Source: DASTFY01 sp963769115 (GTDB taxonomy: Bacteria > Actinomycetota > Acidimicrobiia > Acidimicrobiales > Ilumatobacteraceae). Taken from it: a DNA stretch of 64,000 nt. Below are positions 9,713 through 16,701 of the stretch, piece by piece (the stretch's first letter is position 1; every line of letters starts with the position of its first letter). The notes under the pieces were generated by a model, which was given only the letters and a program-made list of their open reading frames with translations, was not told the origin of the DNA and searched no databases. The stretch is taken from the NCBI GenBank assembly GCA_963769115.1, contig CAVYKN010000007.1, positions 62,001 to 126,000 of the forward strand, written 5' to 3'. The position numbers were made by a program, and so were the translations under genes.

Positions 9713-10669
9713 TCACTGAGCGGAACGGTCGACGTGGCGCACATCCGAGCCGGCGTTTCCCTTCGCGAGCGTCAGGTAGAGGAACGGCTGGAACCAGGCC
9801 CGGTGTGTCGACGGCGCGTACTGTCTCAGTGCCCGCTCGGTGCGTCCCGCCGTTGAGAGTGCCCATCCCACCCGACGTGCAGGATTGGCGGCCCTGCGGT
9901 CGAGCTGCATGCAACTGCGCACCTCGAGTCGCCGGTGGTCACCGAGCGCCAGGTCAAACTCGTGGAAGCTGACCCCACGACCACGCCGAAGGAATTCGAG
10001 CATCTGGCCCGCCGGATCGGTGTAGACGCCTCCACCGAACGTGGCACGTTGGCTGAATGTCGCGTAATCGAATGCGAGAGCGTCCGGGAGCCACGAGAAG
10101 AACGGTAACTGCGACGTGTGCGAGTCGACCGGCCACAGCCTGTTGGGGGTCTCGATCAGCGTGAGCAGACCGCCCGGGGAAAGTAGATTCCACGCGGCCC
10201 GCAGGGAGGCGACACGTTCGACGATGAGCATGTGCTCGAGGCTCGCCCAGAAAATGACCCAGTCGAAGTCCACGCCGTCGGCGTGATCAACCTCCGCGGC
10301 GTTGGCACAGCGGAAGTCGGCGTGCAGCCCTGCGCCCTCGAGATGCCGACGGGCGTCGTCGATCACGGACTGATCAACGTCGACGGCCATGACGCGCGCT
10401 GCCTGCTCGCACAGCGCGAATGTCGACGCGCCGGTCCCACACCCGATCTCGAGGATGTCGACGTCGCGCAAGGATCTGGTCGCGTCCAACCAGGGAACGA
10501 CTTCGACTCGATCGCACGCCAACCGTTCGAGCCAGGCCGAGTCGACCGTCGTCGGAACCGCGAGCCAGCGCTCGCGCAAGAACGATGGCACCGCGCGTTT
10601 GTCGCTTAGCGTGATCAGCGATCGCGCTCGGAGTTCGAGGCTCATCCGCGCAGTCGTCAAGGCGCTCAT
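9713..10669 (-). CDS. Class I SAM-dependent methyltransferase
   Basis: About 318 residues from MSALTTARMSLELR. The ATG at 10669 overlaps the stop of the upstream FkbM gene as ATGA, with GAGG just before it; a longer start at 10717 is possible but would overlap by 52 bp. SAM motif I is ILEIGCGTGASTFAL near residue 75, followed by MAVDVDQ, the acidic residue binding the ribose, and the late SPGGLLTLIETPN motif. Family: methyltransferases in glycan loci acting on sugars or glycolipid. It is translationally coupled to the second methyltransferase upstream. Confidence 0.83.
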   Translation of the reverse strand: MSALTTARMSLELRARSLITLSDKRAVPSFLRERWLAVPTTVDSAWLERLACDRVEVVPWLDATRSLRDVDILEIGCGTGASTFALCEQAARVMAVDVDQSVIDDARRHLEGAGLHADFRCANAAEVDHADGVDFDWVIFWASLEHMLIVERVASLRAAWNLLSPGGLLTLIETPNRLWPVDSHTSQLPFFSWLPDALAFDYATFSQRATFGGGVYTDPAGQMLEFLRRGRGVSFHEFDLALGDHRRLEVRSCMQLDRRAANPARRVGWALSTAGRTERALRQYAPSTHRAWFQPFLYLTLAKGNAGSDVRHVDRSAQ

Positions 10670-11490
10670 CCCACCGTCCTCGAGGATCCCGGACAGGAAC
10701 GCCGCGCGATCAGGCATTCGTCACACGTCGAATGGAATGGAAAGCCCCGCGTCGCAGAAACAAACGCCTGGGTGCAACCCGGCCGGAAGCGGTCGTGCAG
10801 TTCGGCAATGACGGCGCCGACGTGGCCGACCCACGGCTCGCTCCGTCCGAGGACGTCCAGCTCACCCCCTTCGATGTCGAGCTTGAGGAGGTCAATGCGA
10901 TCGACGCCAAGTCGATCGACCAGCGACTCCATGCTGACGCATCCGACCGACCCGATTACCCGTCCGTCCGTCCACGGCCGCGCCGGCGAGTGCACGCGGA
11001 TCCCCCAGGGCCCGAGGCCGGGATCGACGATGGCGCACCGTCCGTCGACATCCATCAACGCTCCGTGAACTACCTCGACGTTGGGCACGGCATGTGTATT
11101 GCGGTGCAACAACTCGACGTTGTCGTCGTCTGGCTCAATTGCTACGACGCGGGCTCGTGGATATCGCAGCGCGAACCACAGAGCCGAGTAGCCAGCGTTC
11201 GCGCCGGCATCGATGATGGTCCGCGGATCATCGAGACCGAGCTCGTAGCAGCGCGCGCCGAACACATGCAGCAGCGTCTGCATGTCGCTCTCTCGTCGAC
11301 CGAATCGCACGGCCACCGCGGCACGCTCGCCCGGCGGTTGGAGCAGTCTGACCGTGGAGCACGCCCGCGAATCGAGCGCGGTGTATCGCAGACCGGTCCA
11401 GAACCCGAACGCCTCGACGCGCAGGGCGAGCCGCTTGGCGAACCAGAGGTTCAGCCTCACGAGACGTTTGGCGCTCAAGTCCCCTGCCAC
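10666..11490 (-). CDS. FkbM-family methyltransferase
   Basis: 274 residues starting at GTG 11490. IIDAGANAGYSALWF is the SAM-binding motif, VVAIEPDDDN follows, and the FkbM hallmark DRIDLLKLDIEGG lies near residue 212. Known family: O-methyltransferases named after FK506 biosynthesis that are frequent in polysaccharide and lipopolysaccharide clusters. The stop overlaps the start of the next methyltransferase (ATGA), so both are probably made in fixed ratio. The substrate is unknown. Confidence 0.87.
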   Translation of the reverse strand: MAGDLSAKRLVRLNLWFAKRLALRVEAFGFWTGLRYTALDSRACSTVRLLQPPGERAAVAVRFGRRESDMQTLLHVFGARCYELGLDDPRTIIDAGANAGYSALWFALRYPRARVVAIEPDDDNVELLHRNTHAVPNVEVVHGALMDVDGRCAIVDPGLGPWGIRVHSPARPWTDGRVIGSVGCVSMESLVDRLGVDRIDLLKLDIEGGELDVLGRSEPWVGHVGAVIAELHDRFRPGCTQAFVSATRGFPFHSTCDECLIARRSCPGSSRTVG

Positions 11491-11542
11491 TCACATCGTT
11501 CCCATACCGCGGCCCGGCTCATCCTTGACGGTAATGGGCGGA

Positions 11543-11740
11543 TCAGCCAGGTTGCCTCACGGACATCAGCTGCCATCGCCGTCGGATTGAAACGACCCGG
11601 CCCATGCGCCCGCGCAGTGCGCCCAACGCGCCACGCAAGCGGAGGCGCGTGATCTCCGTGCTGCCCCGCGCGAGGTGGGCCAGGTTGATCCTCGCCTCCC
11701 CGACCGCCCAGCCCGAGCCGAGAAGGGGCGACCGCCGGAT
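11543..11740 (-). pseudogene. C-terminal remnant of a glycosyltransferase-like gene
   Basis: A minus-strand frame reads about 60 residues including INLAHLARGSTEITRL and LRGALGALRGRMGRV to a stop at 11543. The Arg/Leu-rich amphipathic end resembles the C-terminus of membrane-proximal GT2 enzymes. No catalytic domain precedes it: the frame is cut at about 11740, exactly where an IS-like sequence begins. Inference: an insertion removed the rest of the gene. Family assignment from such a short tail is weak. Confidence 0.4.
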
Positions 11741-11745
11741 TGGCC

Positions 11746-11934
11746 TGACCCCGTGAGGTTGGTCCACCAGTTGTGAGAGTCCGTTGCCCAGGATGGCTGG
11801 GCGAAGGAGGCTCATCACGATGGCTCGACGCAGGCACACGCCTGAGCAGATCATCCGCAAGCTCCGCGAGGCCGACCGGCTCCTCGGCGAAGGCGCCGAG
11901 GTCGCTGATGTCGCCCGGCACCTGGAGGTGTCCG
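11746..11934 (+). mobile_element. IS3-family remnant with truncated OrfA transposase (11820-11934)
   Basis: From ATG 11820, preceded by AAGGAGG, the frame reads MARRRHTPEQIIRKLREADR and continues to ADVARHLEVS. This is the N-terminal helix-turn-helix of IS3-type OrfA proteins. Homology stops after ~38 residues and unrelated sequence follows; OrfB is absent. The TGACCCCGTGAGG at 11746, next to the broken glycosyltransferase end, may be the left terminal repeat. No right end or target duplication was found, so the element cannot move. Confidence 0.7.
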
Positions 11935-12020
11935 GCCCGGGGATCCCGCCGGCGTTCTCGCTGATCTGCTCGCGGCCGCGGGCGGGGGGTGATGGCCGCC
12001 AGTGGTCGAGTTCAGGCGGC

Positions 12021-12180
12021 CATGGACGCCGTCGTGAAGGCGGTGCAGCAGCGCGGAGTGGAGCGGCTGATCATCGAGAGCCGCTCGACGAGCTCGGGAG
12101 CTGCGCCGTCACATCGGCTACCTACCGGGAGAGCTGCGGCTCGATGAGCGGCTGACTGTCCAGCAGACGGTGCGATCTGG
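12021..12180 (+). pseudogene. Two short gene fragments, one of an ABC-type ATPase
   Basis: One frame reads MDAVVKAVQQRGVERLIIES from 12031, resembling a conserved segment of uncharacterised actinobacterial proteins. From 12098 another frame reads ELRRHIGYLPGELRLDER then LTVQQT, which matches the Q-loop region of drug-efflux ABC ATPases (RRxIGYLPGE). Neither piece has a start, Walker motifs or a continuation. They are best read as leftovers of two genes joined by deletions next to the IS remnant. Confidence 0.4.
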
Positions 12181-12326
12181 GTCCTGTCCTCGGTTCGGCC
12201 GTGCGCTGCCCGCGCCGCGGTTGGCGTGGGAGGCCGATCGCGGCCCGGTGTTCGCCAACTGTCTCGGCCAGATCTCCGTACGACTCGCCGCATGATTACC
12301 GCCAAGTGTGGGTAGTGGTGGTGGCG

Positions 12327-13337
12327 ATGGATGCAATAACGATGCTCAAGGAAGACCACCAGGCCGTGGAGCGACTGTTCAAGCGGTTCGAGAAGGCAGG
12401 GGACCACGCGTTCGCCGAGAAGCGGAGGCTCGCTGACCAGATCGTCGAGGCTTTGTCGAAGCACGCCGCGATCGAAGAGCAGGTCTTCTATCCCGTAGCG
12501 AGGGCCACCGTCCCCGGTACCGAGGACGTCGTGCTGGAGAGCCTCGAGGAGCACCACATCGTCAAGTGGGTGCTGTCGGAGCTGGACGGCATGGATCCGG
12601 CGGAAGAGCGCTTCGACGCCAAGATGACCGTGCTCATCGAAAACGTGCGTCATCACGTCGAGGAGGAAGAGCAGGAGTTCTTCCCCAAGGTGCGGGCTGA
12701 GCTCGATCGCAAGGCGCTGGCCGAGGTGGGGCGGGCGATGGAGGCTGCGAAGGAGCTGGCACCGAGCCATCCCCATCCGCGTTCGCCCGACACACCTCCT
12801 GGGAACCTGGCCGCGGCTGCGGGCGCGGGAATGGTGGACCGCATCAGTGACACGGTGAGCGGTGTGGCGCAGGGCAGCGTGACCGCGGTGCAGGATCTGA
12901 TCGCGTTGATCCTCGGCCGGCGGAGGCGGGCAGCGGCGCCGACGGGGTCGAAGGCGGCCCGCGACACAGCGCAGGACGTGCGGGGCGGGGCGTCGAAGCT
13001 CACCGACGACGCCATCGCGGCGGCCGTACGGGCCAAGGCGACGGCGTCGACGGCTACGACTGGCGTGAAGAAGACCGCGACGACCGCGGTCGATGCCACG
13101 AAGGACACCGTCCGGGTCGCCAAGAAGAGCGCAAAGCGGACCGCAGCGACGGCGCGTCGCTCGGCAAAGCGAACGGCCTCGACGGCGAAGCGGAGCCCAG
13201 CTACTCGCCCGCCGCGCGCCCGGTCCACAGCGAAGCGGAGCCCAGCTACCCGCCCGCCGCGCGCCCGGTCCACAGCGAAGAAGGCGGCCTCGTCGACGCG
13301 CCGCACTGCCAAGAAGGCCACGTCGACGACCAGCTGA
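12327..13337 (+). CDS. Hemerythrin-like HHE protein with histone-H1-like basic tail
   Basis: 336 residues. The N-terminal ~125 residues are a hemerythrin four-helix domain with the di-iron ligand pattern: H11 in KEDHQ, H46/E50 in KHAAIEE, H76 or H77 in EEHH and H109/H110 with E114 in RHHVEEEE. Such domains bind oxygen, nitric oxide or sense redox state. Residues ~175-210 are apolar and Gly/Ala-rich. From ~215 to the end the chain is Lys/Ala/Thr/Arg-rich (KKTA, AKR, AKKA units) like bacterial histone H1/Hc1 tails, which bind DNA. A 15-residue unit is tandemly duplicated near the end. The start at ATG 12327 is set by homology; upstream is degenerate sequence. Inference: a DNA-associated iron or redox protein. 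Confidence 0.82.
   Translation: MDAITMLKEDHQAVERLFKRFEKAGDHAFAEKRRLADQIVEALSKHAAIEEQVFYPVARATVPGTEDVVLESLEEHHIVKWVLSELDGMDPAEERFDAKMTVLIENVRHHVEEEEQEFFPKVRAELDRKALAEVGRAMEAAKELAPSHPHPRSPDTPPGNLAAAAGAGMVDRISDTVSGVAQGSVTAVQDLIALILGRRRRAAAPTGSKAARDTAQDVRGGASKLTDDAIAAAVRAKATASTATTGVKKTATTAVDATKDTVRVAKKSAKRTAATARRSAKRTASTAKRSPATRPPRARSTAKRSPATRPPRARSTAKKAASSTRRTAKKATSTTS
13185..13274 (+). repeat. 45-bp tandem duplication inside the basic tail
   Basis: Two copies, 13185-13229 and 13230-13274, differ at one visible position (T versus C in a Pro/Thr codon region) and keep the reading frame. Each encodes the 15 residues AKRSPATRPPRARST. A third start of the unit (GCGAAGAAG) follows at 13275. It is a recent in-frame expansion, or could vary in copy number between strains. 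Confidence 0.9.
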
Positions 13338-13424
13338 CTCGCTCAGCCTGCGGGCCCCCCGAGCGCGAGTGGCTGTTCGGCAACGTCGCTCTCGTGGGGT
13401 CCCCAGGCGCGTCTGTAGCGTGCT

Positions 13425-13889
13425 GTGAAAATGACGGAACACGAACGTCCAAGTGGTCACGTCGCCGACGAGTCGCGGGGTGAATCGGGCGTCTTTCGCC
13501 GCCTTACGCGGCACATCACCGCCGCTACCGGTTCCTCCGGCGCCGCGGCGATGGTTGTGGGCGCCGCCGCCGGGTGGCTGGTGCTCGGCGCCATCACTGA
13601 CTTTCCGCGCTGGTGGGAGCTGTTGGTCACCGCCGGCGTGCCCTGCCTGACTCTTCTCATGGTGGTGCTCATCCAGCACACGCAAAACCATGACGACCGT
13701 GCCACGCAGCTGAAGCTGGATGAGCTGATCAGGGCCACGCACAGTGCTACCAATCGCATGATGACCGTCGAGGACGCCGGCCGGGAGGACCTCGATCGCA
13801 TCCACGACAACTTCCAATCGCAAGCCGAGTCGGCTGCGCCCGATCCCTCGGACGGGGCACGAGCACGCGGCGACTCCCTTGCGGATTGA
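13425..13889 (+). CDS. Low-affinity iron permease family protein
   Basis: 154 residues. Two hydrophobic segments (~38-58 and ~65-85) are followed by LMVVLIQHTQNHDDRATQLK and LDELIRATHSA. The (F/V)LIQ(N/H)TQN-x-D-x-x-A-x-x-LKLDELI block is diagnostic of Pfam Iron_permease (PF04120), small inner-membrane proteins related to yeast Fet4; transport itself is rarely demonstrated in bacteria. Starts are GTG 13425 or ATG 13431. Its place next to a hemerythrin gene suggests a shared link to iron, which is an inference. Confidence 0.8.
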   Translation: MKMTEHERPSGHVADESRGESGVFRRLTRHITAATGSSGAAAMVVGAAAGWLVLGAITDFPRWWELLVTAGVPCLTLLMVVLIQHTQNHDDRATQLKLDELIRATHSATNRMMTVEDAGREDLDRIHDNFQSQAESAAPDPSDGARARGDSLAD

Positions 13890-13933
13890 CAGTCAGCCGT
13901 CGGCCAGGGAAGGACGGTTGGCTGGCCCGGTCG

Positions 13934-14603
13934 TCAGCGTGGGAGGGCGAGGACCATCAGCGTCGACCACGTCAGGTGGGTCACCATGGGGGCGAGGACG
14001 CCGCGGGTCGAGAGGCGTTCGAGGCTGAACAGGGCACCCATCACGGCGGCGGCGATGACGAGAGCGACGTTGCCGGTGGCCGCGGTGACGACGACATACA
14101 CGATGGTCGTCGCGATGGCAGGACGGTGCGGCTCGAGCGCGGCGTGGAGCGCGCCGCGGAAGAACAGCTCCTCACCGGCGCCGTTGACGAGCGCCACGAG
14201 CAGCACGAGGGCCGTGGGGCCGGCATCGGCGGCGGCTAGCACGCCGTCGAGGGCTGGGCCGACAAGGGGCAGGTGGCGGGCGACCAGGTAGGCGACGAGG
14301 AACGCCCCAAACGCTGCCACGCCGCCGGCGACAGGCCCGGTGAACGTGCGCCACGCCATTTCGCGATCGGGCTGGAACGGGATCGGACCCGGACGCGAAC
14401 GATCCGACGGTCCACGTGGCCGCCACCAGCAGCCCGAGGACGGTGAACCACGCCGAACCGTCGGGCACGCGCAGCGTGGCCGCCAGCAGTCCCGTCCCGA
14501 GCACGATCGTCACGGCGGTGACGACGCGTCGTCGTCGGCGCGCCGCTGGTACGTCGACAGTCGGTGGCTCGGCGGCGGGGACGAGGAGGTCAGGGATGCG
14601 CAT
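13934..14603 (-). CDS. CPBP-family intramembrane metalloprotease, one frameshift
   Basis: The N-terminal part (MRIPDLLVPAAE, then two hydrophobic helices) is in one frame. Near 14390 the frame changes and the catalytic half follows from MAWRTFTGPV to a stop at 13934. That half contains GAGEELFFRGALH, the EExxR motif, and MVTHLTWS, the second metal-binding motif of the CAAX protease and bacteriocin-processing (ABI) family. Total ~222 residues with about six membrane helices. Its start overlaps the end of the upstream reductase gene by 14 bp, so they form an operon. The substrate is unknown. Confidence 0.75.
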
Positions 14604-15501
14604 GGGCCTCGGCGGCCCCCCGACGCTCCGCTCTCGCCGCCAAGGCCTTGGCTGCGGCTTCGGCGAACGTCATCGGCGTGTGGCCCAGGAGCTCGTCGAG
14701 CCGGTGGTCGTGCACCACGACCTCGTTGGTCAGTGAGTCGACCAGCGCCCGGGCCGTGGTCAGGTCGACGTCGGTGATGAGCCGCAACCAGTGCGACGAC
14801 AGCCGGGGCGACAGCAGCGGCACGGCGACGATGACCCGGTGACGGTCCATGATCCGGCTGGCGGTCACCATCATGTCGAGGTACGTCAGGGCCTCAGGTC
14901 CGCCGATGTCGTAGATCTCGCCGATGGTGTCGGGTCGACCGAGGACTCCCACGAGGTCGGTCAGGGCATCGTCGAGGGCGATCGGCTGGGTCTTCGTCTG
15001 GACCCAGCGCGGCGTGATCATGACCGGCAACCGCTCGACGAGCTGGCGCAGGATCTCCCAGCCGATGCTCCCGTCGCCGATGACGATGCCGGCCCGCAGG
15101 GCGGTCGTCGGGGTCCCGTCCCGCAGGATCGACTCCACCTCGCGCCGGCTGCGCAGGTGCTCGGAGAGGTCGTCCCGATCGTCACCGAGTCCGCCGAGGT
15201 AGATCACCTGGCTCAGCCCGGCGCCGGTCGCGGCGGCGGCGAAGGCGGTCGCACCTTCCCGGTCCCTGACGGCGAAGTCCCCGACGGCCAGGGAGTGCAC
15301 GAGGTAGTAGGCGGCCTCCTGGCCGTCCAGGGCCTGGCGCAGGCTCTCCGTGTCGCCGATGTCGGCGTGCACCGCCCTCCCGGCGCCCGGGTAGTCATCG
15401 GGATGGCGTGTCAGCGCCGCCACGTCGTGGCCATCGTCCGCCAGCGCCTGGGCGAGGGCAGCGCCGATGAACCCGGTCGCCCCCGCCACGGCAACCCTCA
15501 T
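14590..15501 (-). CDS. NAD(P)-binding atypical short-chain dehydrogenase
   Basis: 303 residues. The N-terminus MRVAVAGATGFIGAALAQAL holds the GxxGxxG nucleotide-binding turn. LVHSLAVGDF and VIYLGGLGDD follow, as in NDUFA9/YwnB-like atypical SDR proteins, which lack the canonical Tyr-Lys pair and often act as chaperones or quinone/flavin-linked reductases. The frame is open far upstream, but homology fixes the start at ATG 15501. The divergent neighbour is the STAS operon; the downstream gene is a CPBP protease. The reaction is not predictable. Confidence 0.82.
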   Translation of the reverse strand: MRVAVAGATGFIGAALAQALADDGHDVAALTRHPDDYPGAGRAVHADIGDTESLRQALDGQEAAYYLVHSLAVGDFAVRDREGATAFAAAATGAGLSQVIYLGGLGDDRDDLSEHLRSRREVESILRDGTPTTALRAGIVIGDGSIGWEILRQLVERLPVMITPRWVQTKTQPIALDDALTDLVGVLGRPDTIGEIYDIGGPEALTYLDMMVTASRIMDRHRVIVAVPLLSPRLSSHWLRLITDVDLTTARALVDSLTNEVVVHDHRLDELLGHTPMTFAEAAAKALAARAERRGAAEAHAHP

Positions 15502-15670
15502 CGGGCACCATCCGAGTCGCGGGTGGTGCGGACGACATGTGGACACGACGATTGACCGTACCCAGGGGGTCCGAGCCGGAACCCTCGACAGGAAACCCGC
15601 ACAGGCCGAGCACGGCCCGCAAGGCTGCGGGAACTGGACCCGCAAGGAGTAATGAGCTATTGTCGCAGTT

Positions 15671-16024
15671 ATGTCCAACTCTTGCGGGTCATCTGATGAA
15701 TCCTTGGTGAATGATGCCGCCACTCTGGTCGTGCAAGTCGAACGCCCCAACGGCGTGCGTCTGTTGGGCGAGCTGGACCTCGCCAGCCTGCCCGAGGTCT
15801 GGGCCCGGCTCGACGGAACGGACGGCGACGTCGAGCTGGACTGTGCCGGGCTCACGTTCATCGACGCGACCGGTCTGCGCTTGTTCGTCGCTGTGGAGGC
15901 CGCCTGCCAAGCTCGAGGTGCGAAGCTGTCGATCGTGAGCCCGTCTCGGTGCGTGGTCCGGTTGCTCGAATTGACCGGTTTCGACGCGGTGTTGGATGTG
16001 CGGGCTGAGAGTTCGGCTTCGTGA
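15671..16024 (+). CDS. STAS-domain anti-sigma-factor antagonist-like protein
   Basis: 117 residues. VRLLGELDLASLPEV, CAGLTFIDATGLRLF and ARGAKLSIVSPSRCVVRLLE are the beta-sheet core and phosphoacceptor loop of STAS domains (SpoIIAA/RsbV). The usual phospho-Ser is a Thr in DATG. Known role: partner switching with an anti-sigma kinase; no RsbW-like kinase is encoded nearby. The stop overlaps the next gene's GTG start (GTGA), making this the first gene of a three-gene operon with a MerR/receiver protein and a KaiC ATPase. A short hairpin (CCCGCA, 4-base loop, TGCGGG, 15616-15631) lies 40 bp upstream. Confidence 0.88.
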   Translation: MSNSCGSSDESLVNDAATLVVQVERPNGVRLLGELDLASLPEVWARLDGTDGDVELDCAGLTFIDATGLRLFVAVEAACQARGAKLSIVSPSRCVVRLLELTGFDAVLDVRAESSAS

Positions 16025-16701
16025 CCGCGGATCAGGCGGAGGGCGAAGCTGGACGGCGACCGATCTATTCGATCGGGGCGGTAGCCGGCATGCTCCGGGT
16101 CGAGACGGCGACACTTCGGGCCTGGGAAGAACGCTATGGCGTCGTGGTCCCGACGCGGAGCAAGGGCGCGCAACGTGTCTACTCGCGCGACGAGCTGGAA
16201 CGATTGCGGTTCGTCGTCGACCTGGTGGAGGCCGGTACCACCCCAGCTGACGCCCACCGGCTGTTGGCCGAGCGGGTGCGTGACGTGGAGGCTCTCAGTC
16301 GTCCCAGCCCCGAAGGCGTCACGATCGTGGTGTTGCTCGCCGAACGCGATCGGTACGCGGCGGAGCTCCTCGAGTACTTCTTGCGCACGGAGGGATACGA
16401 CGTCTGCGTGGCGTTCGATCCGCATCGGGCCGAGCAACTGTGGGGCGACCGTCGACCACACTTGTCGATCGTCGATCTGATGATCGCCGGCGGCGGTCTG
16501 GATCTCTGCGCCCGCTTGGCGCGCGATGGTGCTGGGCCCGTGCTGGCGATGTCGGCGTTGGATCTGGCCGATGAGGCCCTGGCGGCTGGAGCCAGCGCGT
16601 TCCTGGCCAAGCCGGTCGTGCCCCTGCAGTTCGTCTCTACGGTGCGCGACCTCTTGGGTTCGAGCGCGCTGACACGACGCGCCGCGGCGGGCGTCAGCTG
16701 A
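16021..16701 (+). CDS. MerR-type DNA-binding domain fused to a receiver-like domain
   Basis: 226 residues. Residues ~15-85 are a MerR winged helix: YSIGAVAGMLRVETATLRAW followed by EERYGVVVPTR. Residues ~100-215 resemble a response-regulator receiver: TIVVLLAERDRYAAELLEYF at the start, putative phospho-Asp D152 in IVDLMI, and K197 in FLAKPV. The usual acidic pair near the start is reduced. The sensor kinase is not next door. GTG 16021 overlaps the STAS stop, and the stop overlaps the KaiC start by one base. Inference: the DNA-binding output of the cassette. A MerR-REC fusion is an uncommon arrangement. Confidence 0.85.
   Translation: MTADQAEGEAGRRPIYSIGAVAGMLRVETATLRAWEERYGVVVPTRSKGAQRVYSRDELERLRFVVDLVEAGTTPADAHRLLAERVRDVEALSRPSPEGVTIVVLLAERDRYAAELLEYFLRTEGYDVCVAFDPHRAEQLWGDRRPHLSIVDLMIAGGGLDLCARLARDGAGPVLAMSALDLADEALAAGASAFLAKPVVPLQFVSTVRDLLGSSALTRRAAAGVS

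Noticed and set aside
13185..13290. Possible CRISPR-like repeats
   Set aside because: The two 45-bp units are directly adjacent with no spacers and lie in a reading frame; it is a coding tandem duplication.
12012..13823. Long minus-strand frame over hemerythrin and iron permease genes
   Set aside because: Arg/Gly/Ser-rich low-complexity translation without motifs, antisense to recognised domains.
15616..15631. CCCGCA-AGGC-TGCGGG hairpin as a transcription terminator
   Set aside because: It lies between two divergent genes, where no transcript should end, and has no T-run; it is more likely incidental or regulatory.
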